From contig JBOFWM010000026.1 of NCBI GenBank assembly GCA_051653625.1, positions 1-37,147 on the forward strand: a stretch of DNA of 37,147 bases, in the 5' to 3' direction. Source of the stretch: SFDP01 sp051653625. GTDB lineage: Bacteria > Bacillota > Clostridia > Lachnospirales > Lachnospiraceae. A model generated the notes under the pieces. The model searched no databases. It worked only from the letters and a program-made list of their open reading frames with translations, and had not been told where the DNA came from. Numbering within the stretch: position 1 is the first letter of the stretch; every line of letters begins with the position of its first letter. Shown one piece after another: positions 16,091 to 24,046 of the stretch. The translations under genes and the position numbers were made by a program.

Positions 16091-16960
16091 ATGAAAGAAA
16101 TTAAAAGAATTTCAGATGTAGCGCTAGTTCTTTTTGAGCAAGAACAAGAACTAGCAATACATTCTTCTTATAAACATGTGATAAATATAAAAGACCATCA
16201 TATACCACCTAATATCTATGCAATTCATCCTATAGATGTATTGATTACACCAATGTCCCTTGCATTAGATGTTTCGAGTAAAGAGTTTGAAACAATACAG
16301 ATAGTACAAGGTGAAAGTGTGAAGTGCAATGGAAATTCTTTGAATATTGGTACATATGAATTTGTACGTTCTAAACAATGTTTTATTGAAAATTGTACAT
16401 TGATAAAACAGTATAATGAAAAACAAGCGATTGATTGTCTAGATGTGATTTCTAAAATATTACCTTTGTGTAAAGGAAAAGGTGGATTTTCAGATTTTTA
16501 TATTGGAAATGAACCGGAAGAACACATGCTTTTAGACAGGGCACTTTATAAATGTTTAAGTACAGTAAAAAAATCAAAGATTGTAGATCATGAAACCATA
16601 ACGAAAGAATTATTAGGGATTGTAGGACTAGGTGTCGGGCTAACTCCATCGGGAGATGATTATATTGTAGGATTTTTATTTGGATTGATGTTAAGAAAAG
16701 AGATTACATTTCGTTTGATTCAATGTATAGGAAATTGTCTTGAGGAAGTATTGTTAGAAACGAATGATATATCTAGGAATTTTTTGCAGTATGCAAAAGA
16801 TGGGAAATTTAATAGTAAATTGATAAAACTTAGTGAAACAAATAGAAAAAAAGAAATGAAGCATTTTGTTGAAGAAATTATAGATACAGGACATAGTTCG
16901 GGAGTAGATATGATTAATGGACTAGCTAGTGCATTGCACATTGTTTTAGAAGGGAGATAG
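16091..16960 (+). CDS. allH: AllH (DUF2877) component of the oxamate carbamoyltransferase system
   Basis: A 289-residue cytoplasmic protein of the DUF2877 family (YlbF/AllH of Escherichia coli, about 271 residues). The hallmark GLGVGLTPSGDDYIVGFLFG is present around residues 179-198, and the C-terminal HSSGVDMINGLASALHIVL is also conserved. It is the third component needed for oxalurate carbamoyl transfer next to AllF and AllG. The ATG follows the stop of the AllF-AllG gene directly (TAA then ATG), with no separate strong ribosome binding site, so translational coupling and equal supply of the subunits are likely. Carbamate kinase begins three bases after its stop. Confidence 0.9.
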   Translation: MKEIKRISDVALVLFEQEQELAIHSSYKHVINIKDHHIPPNIYAIHPIDVLITPMSLALDVSSKEFETIQIVQGESVKCNGNSLNIGTYEFVRSKQCFIENCTLIKQYNEKQAIDCLDVISKILPLCKGKGGFSDFYIGNEPEEHMLLDRALYKCLSTVKKSKIVDHETITKELLGIVGLGVGLTPSGDDYIVGFLFGLMLRKEITFRLIQCIGNCLEEVLLETNDISRNFLQYAKDGKFNSKLIKLSETNRKKEMKHFVEEIIDTGHSSGVDMINGLASALHIVLEGR

Positions 16961-16963
16961 GAA

Positions 16964-17896
16964 ATGAAAACAGTAGTGGTAGCAATTGGTGGAAATGCGA
17001 TTACAAAAAATAATCAAAAAGGAACACCAGAAGAACAAATTGGGAATATTGAAGATTGTTGTGAATTAGTAGCAGATTTAATTGAAGAAGGATATCAAAT
17101 TATTTTAACGCATGGGAATGGTCCACAAGTGGGAAATATTGTATTGCAAAATGATATTGCAAAGCATCATGTACCAGAAAATCCGCTTGATATTTGCGGT
17201 GCTCAAACACAAGGAAGTTTAGGATATCTTATTTCACAAAAATTAACAAATGTACTTACAAGAAGAAAAATACAAAAAGAAGTAGCAACTGTTTTAACAC
17301 AAGTGTTAGTGGATAAAGAAGATAAGAGTTTTCAGGATCCAACAAAATTTATTGGTCCTTTTTTTACAGAGGAAGAAGCAGAGGAAATTCGTAGCCAAAA
17401 AGGCTTTGATATGAGACTTGATTCAAATAGAGGATATAGAAGGGTAGTGCCTTCTCCAAAACCTTTAGAATTGATTGAAAAGAAAGCGATTAAAACTTTA
17501 ATCAAAGAAGGATTTATTTTAATTACTGTAGGCGGCGGTGGTATACCTGTTGTTCAAACAGATAAAGGGGATTTTGAGGGTGTAGAAGCTGTTATTGATA
17601 AAGATTTAACATCAGCGCTTGTTGCAAAAGAAGTAGGGGCGGATGTACTTATGATTTTAACAGGTGTTTCAAAAGTATGCATCAATTACGGAACAAAGGA
17701 TGAAAAAGAGTTAGATGAAATTTCATTAAAAGAATGTCAAGCATATTTTGAAGAAGGACAATTTCCACCAGGTAGTATGGGACCAAAAATTGAAGCATCG
17801 ATGGGATTTGTAAAAAGTGGTGGTGAGACAATTATTACTTCAATAGAACATATGAAAGATGCACTTGCAGGAAAAGACGGAACACGTATCTACTAA
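16964..17896 (+). CDS. arcC: Carbamate kinase
   Basis: A 310-residue enzyme of the amino-acid-kinase fold that makes ATP from carbamoyl phosphate and ADP, releasing NH3 and CO2. Signatures: VVVAIGGNAI at the N-terminus, ILTHGNGPQVGNI near residue 50, DICGAQTQGSLGYLI, the central RRVVPSPKP, and ITVGGGGIPVV followed by EAVIDKDLTSALVAKEV. The C-terminal PGSMGPKIEASMGFVKSGGE is also typical. Length is normal. No arginine deiminase genes are nearby; the gene closes the oxamate operon, so it plays the part of E. coli AllK and is the ATP-yielding step of this pathway. ATAGGAA precedes the ATG. Confidence 0.96.
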   Translation: MKTVVVAIGGNAITKNNQKGTPEEQIGNIEDCCELVADLIEEGYQIILTHGNGPQVGNIVLQNDIAKHHVPENPLDICGAQTQGSLGYLISQKLTNVLTRRKIQKEVATVLTQVLVDKEDKSFQDPTKFIGPFFTEEEAEEIRSQKGFDMRLDSNRGYRRVVPSPKPLELIEKKAIKTLIKEGFILITVGGGGIPVVQTDKGDFEGVEAVIDKDLTSALVAKEVGADVLMILTGVSKVCINYGTKDEKELDEISLKECQAYFEEGQFPPGSMGPKIEASMGFVKSGGETIITSIEHMKDALAGKDGTRIY

Positions 17897-17936
17897 AAAT
17901 AAGACAATATAAACACTTTGAAAATACAGCAGTGTG

Positions 17937-17976
17937 CAATATGCATATTGTTATATGTTCGAATCTAGTATAAAAT
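17937..17976 (+). promoter_or_regulatory. Promoter of the symporter-allC operon with palindromic motif
   Basis: -35 TTGTTA (17948-17953), 17-base spacer, -10 TAAAAT (17971-17976). GCATATTG at 17943-17950 overlaps the -35 and begins 28 bases before the -10, as at allB and pucG. Here the motif is doubled into a perfect 14-base palindrome, CAATATGCATATTG (17937-17950). Confidence 0.72.
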
Positions 17977-17996
17977 AAGCATTAGAAAACTATATG

Positions 17997-18055
17997 AAAA
18001 CATCCTCAATGGCGAGAATACTAATTTGCGCTGGGGGTGTTTTTTGCTTTTTTTA
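17997..18055 (+). terminator. Leader terminator / putative attenuator of the symporter gene
   Basis: AAAACATCCTCA (17997-18008) pairs with the 3' arm TGGGGGTGTTTT at 18032-18043, using several G-U pairs, and a further weak inner stem (GCGAGAA with TTTGCGC). T-rich sequence follows (TTTTTTGCTTTTTTT). Like the element before allB it lies after the motif-bearing promoter and before the ribosome binding site. Both share the outline AAAACrTCCy then GGGGyGTTTTTTG. It could also stop read-through from carbamate kinase, but the promoter at 17937-17976 is upstream of it. Confidence 0.65.
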
Positions 18056-18090
18056 GGGAAAGCGAAAAAAACGAGAAGGAGAAAAGTGGA

Positions 18091-19326
18091 ATGGAACAAA
18101 AGAAAAAGGGATTATCCCTAACAACATGGATTATTATTGGAACACTAGGAGGATTAGTATTTGGTTCGCTAGTAGGTGAGGTAGCATCAGAATTTAAATT
18201 TATTGGAACAATTTTTATTCGTTTGATTCAAATGTCAGTGTTACTTTTAGTAATGTCTTCTGTAGCAGGTGCACTTGCTAATATTGAAGGAAAAGGTGCT
18301 GGAAAAATGGGCGCAATTACATTTGCATGTATTATTGTGTTTACGTTAATTTCTGCAGGACTTGGTTTAGTGTTAGGTTTAGTAGTACAACCAGGTTTGG
18401 GTGTTGCAGTGGCTGGTGAAGCAGTAACAGCAGAAGTAGTATCTACAAGTGTTCAAAGTACATTAACAAATTTTGTATCAACGAACATTTTCTCGTCAAT
18501 GGCAAATGGAGATATGGTACCTTGTATTTTATTTTCTATTTTCTTTGGTGTGTGTGCTGGTGGATATGCTAGAAAAACAGGCGACAAGTTAGTAATTGAG
18601 GGTATGAAATCTGTAAATGGTATTGTAATTGAAATCATAGGTGTAGTTATGAAACTTGCTCCAATTGGTATCTTTTTCTTATTAGCAGATGTAGCAGGAT
18701 CTACAGGATTTGGAGTTGTTTTACCAATGATAAAATTCCTAGGATGTTTATTAGTTGGAGATATTATTCAATTTGCAATATATGGTCCATTTACAGCAGC
18801 TTTTTGTGGAGTAAATGTAGCAAAAATGCCAAAGAAATTTTCAAAAGTTTCTATGATGGCATTAACAACAACATCGTCAGCAGTTTGTTTACCAACTAAA
18901 ATGGAAGATATGGTTAAAAAATTCGGTGTAGATAAGAAAGTATCGGATTTTGTTGGACCAATTACAATGTCAATGAATAGTTGTGGAGCAGTACAATGTT
19001 ATGTATTAGCAATTTTATTTATGAGTCAATCAACAGGAATTAATTTAACAATTTCTCAATTTGTACTAACAATTCTTTTGGCTTGTTTAATGTGTATGGG
19101 AACAATTGTTGTTCCAGGTGGAATGGTAATTACTTATACATTTTTTGCAACAACACTTGGTTTACCAACAGAAGCGATTGCAATCTTAATTGGAATCGAT
19201 TGGTTCTCAGGAATGTTTAGAACAATTATGAACGTAGATGTTGATATTATGGTTGGAATGATTGTTTCAAAAGCATGTAATGTATTCCATAAAGATGTAT
19301 ATGATAAAGTAGACGAAGCGGCATAA
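18091..19326 (+). CDS. DAACS-family symporter with altered substrate and cation sites
   Basis: Membrane carrier of 411 residues from the dicarboxylate/amino acid:cation symporter family (GltP, DctA, GltPh). The hairpin-1 region reads ALTTTSSAVCLPTKMEDM. The loop that is NMDGT in GltPh reads NSCGA, and the helix-8 motif is GIDWFSGMFRTIMNVDVD. By alignment to GltPh, R397, N401 and D405 are kept, but D394, which holds the substrate amino group, is glycine, and D312 of the sodium site is cysteine. This suggests a carboxylate without a free amino group, possibly allantoate or a related ureide. I choose the ATG at 18091, with AGAAGGAGA before it; an in-frame ATG at 18037 falls in the T run of the leader hairpin. 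allC follows in the same operon. Confidence 0.85.
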   Translation: MEQKKKGLSLTTWIIIGTLGGLVFGSLVGEVASEFKFIGTIFIRLIQMSVLLLVMSSVAGALANIEGKGAGKMGAITFACIIVFTLISAGLGLVLGLVVQPGLGVAVAGEAVTAEVVSTSVQSTLTNFVSTNIFSSMANGDMVPCILFSIFFGVCAGGYARKTGDKLVIEGMKSVNGIVIEIIGVVMKLAPIGIFFLLADVAGSTGFGVVLPMIKFLGCLLVGDIIQFAIYGPFTAAFCGVNVAKMPKKFSKVSMMALTTTSSAVCLPTKMEDMVKKFGVDKKVSDFVGPITMSMNSCGAVQCYVLAILFMSQSTGINLTISQFVLTILLACLMCMGTIVVPGGMVITYTFFATTLGLPTEAIAILIGIDWFSGMFRTIMNVDVDIMVGMIVSKACNVFHKDVYDKVDEAA

Positions 19327-19353
19327 AAGAAAAGAAAAAAGGAAGGCATACAT

Positions 19354-20601
19354 ATGAATTTAAAATTAAGTACAAGTCGTATTGAAGAAGATTTAGAAAA
19401 TTTAAAATTATTTACTGCTACATTAGGAAATGGATGTACTAGAATGCCGTTTTCTAATGAAACAAAAGCAGCAGCAGAATATTTAAAAAAGACGATGAAA
19501 GAAGCAGGACTTTTAGTTGAAGAAGATTGTGTTGGTAATATTTTCGGTAGATTACCTGGAAAAAATAGAGAATTACCTTGTATCATGTCTGGTTCTCATT
19601 ATGACTCTGTATATAATGGTGGAGATTATGATGGAATTGCCGGTGTTGTTGGTGCCATAGAGCTTGCAAGAGCTCTTAAAGATCAAAATATTCAATTAGA
19701 GGCAGATTATGTTGCTGCGGCTTTTATGGATGAAGAAGGTTGTAGATTTGGAACTGGATATTTTGGTTCGAAATGTATGCTTGGTCAAATGACAGTAGAA
19801 GAGTGTAAGCATTTTACAGATAAAGATGGTATTTCTGTATATGATGCAATGAAATCATATGGATTAGTTCCTGAAGATCTTACAAAAGCTGCATGGCCAG
19901 AAGGTAGCATTGGAAAATTTATTGAATTGCATATTGAGCAAGGTCCAGTACTTGATGCAAAAAAAATTGAGTTCGGATTAGTAGACTGTATTGTTGGAAT
20001 TCAAAGATATATGGTTACGGTATATGGACGTGCAGACCATGCAGGAACAACTCCAATGAATATGCGTAAAGATGCGGTAGATATTGCAACAAAAGTAATT
20101 AGCAAAATTGGGGACATGGCAAGAGTAGCTGGAAATGATACCGTTGCTACAGTAGGACATATTAAAGTAACACCTTCGGCAATGAATGTAGTTGCTGCAT
20201 CTGTAGAATTTAGCATTGATATTCGTTCAACAGATAATGATATTATTAATAATATGGCAAAACAAATTTGGGATGAACTTGAAAAAGAAACAGCAACAGT
20301 AGATGCAAGTTTTGAAGTAGATAGTAAATTAACAATCACACCAGTATATTTAAAAGATTCTATGTTAGATGCGATGGAAAAAAGTTGTATTGATCATGGA
20401 TATAGCTATATGAGAATGCCAAGTGGTGCTGGACACGATTCGCTTGCAATTGGACAAAGTATTGATACAGTAATGCTATTTGTTCCAAGTAAAGATGGAA
20501 GAAGCCACTGTGATGTAGAATATACACCATATGAATGTTTTGGAAAATCAGTAGAAATATTAGTAGATTTAGTAAAAGCAATAAATGAAGAAATGAAATA
20601 A
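19354..20601 (+). CDS. allC: Allantoate amidohydrolase
   Basis: Zinc or manganese peptidase-fold enzyme (M20 family, N-carbamoyl-amino-acid hydrolase branch), 415 residues, against about 411 for E. coli AllC. Expected ligands are visible: H82 (SGSHYDSV), D93 (GGDYDGIAG), E127/E128 (FMDEEGCRFG), H192 (ELHIEQGPVLD) and H384 (DGRSHCDVEYT). GRADHAGTTPM near residue 225 belongs to the dimerisation domain. It converts allantoate to (S)-ureidoglycine, NH3 and CO2. AAGGAAGG precedes the ATG. It stands second in the symporter operon and is closed by a terminator. A beta-ureidopropionase or hydantoin-utilisation N-carbamoylase is the alternative, but the surrounding allantoin genes favour AllC. Confidence 0.92.
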   Translation: MNLKLSTSRIEEDLENLKLFTATLGNGCTRMPFSNETKAAAEYLKKTMKEAGLLVEEDCVGNIFGRLPGKNRELPCIMSGSHYDSVYNGGDYDGIAGVVGAIELARALKDQNIQLEADYVAAAFMDEEGCRFGTGYFGSKCMLGQMTVEECKHFTDKDGISVYDAMKSYGLVPEDLTKAAWPEGSIGKFIELHIEQGPVLDAKKIEFGLVDCIVGIQRYMVTVYGRADHAGTTPMNMRKDAVDIATKVISKIGDMARVAGNDTVATVGHIKVTPSAMNVVAASVEFSIDIRSTDNDIINNMAKQIWDELEKETATVDASFEVDSKLTITPVYLKDSMLDAMEKSCIDHGYSYMRMPSGAGHDSLAIGQSIDTVMLFVPSKDGRSHCDVEYTPYECFGKSVEILVDLVKAINEEMK

Positions 20602-20607
20602 AGTTAT

Positions 20608-20653
20608 AAGAGACCGTTTTCTTAAATGATTTGAAGAAGTGGTCTCTTTTTTT
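20608..20653 (+). terminator. Terminator after allC
   Basis: AAGAGACC (20608-20615) pairs with GGTCTCTT (20641-20648), with an additional inner stem (TTTTCTT with GAAGAAG), and is followed by a run of T. Confidence 0.85.
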
Positions 20654-20669
20654 GTATGAAGATTAAAAC

Positions 20670-20698
20670 TTGTAGAAAGTTATAAGTTGGAATATACT
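20670..20698 (+). promoter_or_regulatory. Promoter of the SNF2 helicase gene
   Basis: -35 TTGTAG (20670-20675), 17-base spacer, -10 TATACT (20693-20698). The start codon lies about 40 bases further on. The allantoin motif is absent here. Confidence 0.6.
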
Positions 20699-20741
20699 AA
20701 GTATAGAATGATTTTATTACAAAAAATGGAGAATGTATAAA

Positions 20742-23700
20742 ATGAGCAAAGAAACGATTCAACCAATTGGTAAAATACAAGGATTTTTTGAAGAAAGCAC
20801 TTGGAAATTAGGGATAAATTTATATAAGCATGGAAAAGTAGAAATTTCAGATATTTATAAAGTATTTTTTAACAGAGGCTATAGTGTAAATATGGGCATT
20901 TTTGTGGAAGGATTCGTAAAAGATAAGAATACAATTCATAAAGTCCAAGTAATTCTTACACAAAATGGACCAACAGGATTAGAATGTGATTGTCCGAGTG
21001 GCATATATGGATTTTATTGGAGACGTGATTTTTGTTCTCATCTTGTTGCATTAATTGTTGGAGCATATCAAAGTAAAAGACTAGAAGAGATTGACTTATA
21101 CACAGGAAGAAGTGGAATGGCTCTTGTAAATCAATATACACAAAGTGAGACAAAAGAAACATTATTTGAAAAAAATAAGCAAAAAGTTTCGATTGAGCCT
21201 TTATTGAAAATTACACCATTTGACTGGAAAGTTTCCTTTAAAATTGGGAATGATAAAAAATATGTGATAAAAAATTTGCTAGATTTTTATGAGCGTATGA
21301 TAAAGAATGAAGAATTTTCTTATGGAAAGGATTTTGATTTTTTGCATCGAGAAGAAAATTTTGAAGAACAATCCAAACCATATCTACGATTTATTATGGA
21401 GCGAATGGAGGAGTTGAATAAAGTAATTATCAATAATCCAGGAACGAAAATAAAAGGTGGAAGAGAAATTGAGTTATCAAGTATTGCCATGGAATCATTA
21501 ATAAAAGCGATAGGAGAAGGTACAATTCCCTATAATACAGATGATTTGATAGGGAATAAAGCAAAAGGTAATGCAAGTATTGTGAATAAAAATCCTAAAT
21601 TTAAAATCTGTATTTCTCCATCTTTCAAAGAGGAAAGTGATTTAGAAGGGGTGGATATTTCTTTTGATAAAAGTTATATTTTTTTAGGAAACAAAGTTTG
21701 TTATGCATTAGAAAATAATGCAATTGTATGTAGTGATGATTCTTTTTATCAAGCAACATATCCATTAATACACAATTTTAAAACAAATGATTATGAAGAT
21801 ATTTCGATAGGAAAGGATCTTCTTGCAAGTTTTTATAATGAAGTTCTTCCAAGACTTGAAAAATATATAAAAGTTGAACAAAATAAAAAAGAGCGCATTC
21901 AACAACAAATTAAAGAAAAACCTGAACTAAAATTTTATTTCGATTTAAATAAATTGAAAAAAATCATATGTAAGATTGTGGTTACGCAAGAAAATGAAAC
22001 CTTGTATTTTTTAGATGAGGATGCAAAAAGTAAGGGATTTGGAATTGCAAAAAATAAAGTTTTAAGTATTATTGATGAATATGTAGAAGAATATGACCGA
22101 GAAAAAGAGTTATTTGTCTTTAGCAAAGACGAGCAACTTACCTTTGATTTTATTACGTATGAACTTGCAAAATTAGAAGAGATAGGAGAAGTTTTAGGCA
22201 CGGATGAGTTTTTAAATATTCATGTTAGAAGATCACCTAAAGTAACAATTGGAGTACAACTAAAAAGTAATTTATTAGATTTGTCTATTGATACAGATGC
22301 ATTTAATATGGATGAGTTATTAGATATTTTATCTTCTTATCGAAATAAAAAGAAGTATCATAGATTAAAAGATGGTAGTTTTCTTGAATTAGAGCATAAT
22401 GCATTAGAATCATTAGTTGAAATATTAGATGGTTTACAAATTCCAGTGAAAGAATTTGTAAAGGGAAAGATGAACATACCAGCGTATAGAGCTTTATATG
22501 TGGATAAGGTGTTACAAGAAAGCAATGGAATTGAATATGAAAGAAATAGTAACTTTAAAAAAATAGTAAGAGAATTTAGAGCAGTAGAAGATAGTGATTA
22601 TGAAGTTCCAAAAGAGTTAAAACATATTCTTAGAACGTATCAAAAAACAGGGTATCGATGGCTTTCAATGTTAGAACATTATAATTTATGTGGAATACTT
22701 GCAGATGATATGGGACTAGGAAAAACATTGCAAGTAATTACCTTATTGCATTCAAGAAAAGAAAGAGGTGAAAAGGGCACATCTATTATTATTACACCAG
22801 CCTCACTTTTATATAATTGGGAAAAAGAATTTAGTAAATTTGCACCTGATATGATAGTTGGTGTTTGTGGTGGAACAAAAAAAGAACGTAAAGATAGAAT
22901 GAATGAATATGAAACATTTGATGTTTTAATTACATCTTATGATTTACTGAGAAGAGATATTGAGGAATATGAAGAAATGAATTTTGATTATAAAATTATT
23001 GATGAAGCTCAGTATATAAAAAATCATAGCACTCTTTTGTCGAAATCTGTAAAAATCATAAAAGCAAAACATAAATTGGCATTAACAGGGACACCTATTG
23101 AAAATAGATTGAGTGAGTTGTGGAGTATCTTTGATTTTTTAATGCCAGGATTTTTATACTCCTACGATAAATTCAAAAAAGAATTAGAAATACCAATCGT
23201 TAAAAATAATGATGAAAAAGCTGTGGAACAATTAAAGAAGATGATAGCTCCATTCATACTTAGAAGATTAAAAAAAGATGTTTTAAAAGATTTGCCTGAA
23301 AAATTAGAAGAAGTAACGTATGCGAAATTAGAAGAAGAGCAGATGAAACTATATTCAGCATTTGCGCTTAAAATGAAACAAGAATTAGCATCGCAAAAAG
23401 AAGAAGATTTTACTAGAAACAAAATAAAAATATTGTCTGAATTAACAAAGTTGCGACAAATTTGTTGTGATCCAAGTTTAGCATATGAAAATTACAGGGG
23501 ACATTCAGCGAAATTAGAAACATGCATGGAACTTGTTGCAAATGGAATTGATGGAGGACATAAAATTTTATTATTTTCTCAATTTACGACCATGTTAGAT
23601 ATTATAGGGAAAAAGCTTGAAGAGGAAAAGATACCGTATTATCTTATTACAGGAGCAACGCCGAAATCAAAACGACAAGAATTGGTAGATCAATTCAATG

Positions 23701-24017
23701 AAAATGAAGTACCAATATTTTTGATTTCATTAAAAGCAGGTGGGACAGGTCTAAATTTGACTGGTGCCGACATAGTGATACATTATGACCCATGGTGGAA
23801 TGTGGCTGCTCAAAATCAAGCAACGGATCGAACGCATAGAATTGGACAGAAAAATGTAGTAACGGTATTTAAGATTATTGCGAAAGATACAATAGAAGAA
23901 AAAATAATGAAATTGCAAGAATCAAAAAGACAGCTTGCCGACCAAATCATAAGTGGAGAGGAAAATAAACTTTCTACAATGACGCAAGAAGATTTTATGG
24001 AACTTTTAGAAGGATAA
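20742..24017 (+). CDS. SNF2-family ATPase with N-terminal SWIM zinc finger
   Basis: A 1091-residue DNA-dependent ATPase of the Swi2/Snf2 group, as found in many Firmicutes. A SWIM zinc finger (C82-D-C84, then C98-S-H100, thirteen residues apart) lies near the N-terminus. A long bacterial SNF2-associated region follows, then the two helicase lobes: Walker A GILADDMGLGKTLQ near residue 660, the DEAQ box IIDEAQYIKNHS near 755, TGTPIENRLSELWSIFDF, and the C-terminal lobe with ILLFSQFT, ISLKAGGTGLNLTGAD and the arginine-finger motif QATDRTHRIGQ. Such proteins translocate on duplex DNA and remodel bound proteins; the cellular role is unknown. The ATG at 20742 is used because GGAGA at 20728-20732 is too close to the in-frame ATG at 20733. 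It is a single-gene unit. Confidence 0.95.
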   Translation: MSKETIQPIGKIQGFFEESTWKLGINLYKHGKVEISDIYKVFFNRGYSVNMGIFVEGFVKDKNTIHKVQVILTQNGPTGLECDCPSGIYGFYWRRDFCSHLVALIVGAYQSKRLEEIDLYTGRSGMALVNQYTQSETKETLFEKNKQKVSIEPLLKITPFDWKVSFKIGNDKKYVIKNLLDFYERMIKNEEFSYGKDFDFLHREENFEEQSKPYLRFIMERMEELNKVIINNPGTKIKGGREIELSSIAMESLIKAIGEGTIPYNTDDLIGNKAKGNASIVNKNPKFKICISPSFKEESDLEGVDISFDKSYIFLGNKVCYALENNAIVCSDDSFYQATYPLIHNFKTNDYEDISIGKDLLASFYNEVLPRLEKYIKVEQNKKERIQQQIKEKPELKFYFDLNKLKKIICKIVVTQENETLYFLDEDAKSKGFGIAKNKVLSIIDEYVEEYDREKELFVFSKDEQLTFDFITYELAKLEEIGEVLGTDEFLNIHVRRSPKVTIGVQLKSNLLDLSIDTDAFNMDELLDILSSYRNKKKYHRLKDGSFLELEHNALESLVEILDGLQIPVKEFVKGKMNIPAYRALYVDKVLQESNGIEYERNSNFKKIVREFRAVEDSDYEVPKELKHILRTYQKTGYRWLSMLEHYNLCGILADDMGLGKTLQVITLLHSRKERGEKGTSIIITPASLLYNWEKEFSKFAPDMIVGVCGGTKKERKDRMNEYETFDVLITSYDLLRRDIEEYEEMNFDYKIIDEAQYIKNHSTLLSKSVKIIKAKHKLALTGTPIENRLSELWSIFDFLMPGFLYSYDKFKKELEIPIVKNNDEKAVEQLKKMIAPFILRRLKKDVLKDLPEKLEEVTYAKLEEEQMKLYSAFALKMKQELASQKEEDFTRNKIKILSELTKLRQICCDPSLAYENYRGHSAKLETCMELVANGIDGGHKILLFSQFTTMLDIIGKKLEEEKIPYYLITGATPKSKRQELVDQFNENEVPIFLISLKAGGTGLNLTGADIVIHYDPWWNVAAQNQATDRTHRIGQKNVVTVFKIIAKDTIEEKIMKLQESKRQLADQIISGEENKLSTMTQEDFMELLEG

Positions 24018-24044
24018 AAAAAGGAGACCGAAATTGGTCTCCTT
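24016..24044. terminator. Shared terminator of SNF2 and C39-like genes
   Basis: A perfect nine-base-pair stem, AAGGAGACC (24021-24029) with GGTCTCCTT (24036-24044), and a six-base loop. On the - strand it is followed by a strong T run; on the + strand the T run is broken. It sits three bases after the SNF2 stop and just beyond the stop of the convergent gene. Confidence 0.88.
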
Positions 24045-24046
24045 AC

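Noticed and set aside
18037..18090. Longer N-terminus of the symporter (MFFAFFRESEKNEKEKSG).
   Set aside because: The upstream ATG lies in the T run of the leader hairpin and lacks a ribosome binding site, whereas 18091 has a good one.
19354..20601. Hydantoin or pyrimidine degradation as the meaning of allB plus allC.
   Set aside because: PucG, PucR, AllF/G/H and carbamate kinase in the same region fit allantoin, and no dihydropyrimidine dehydrogenase or hydantoin racemase is present.
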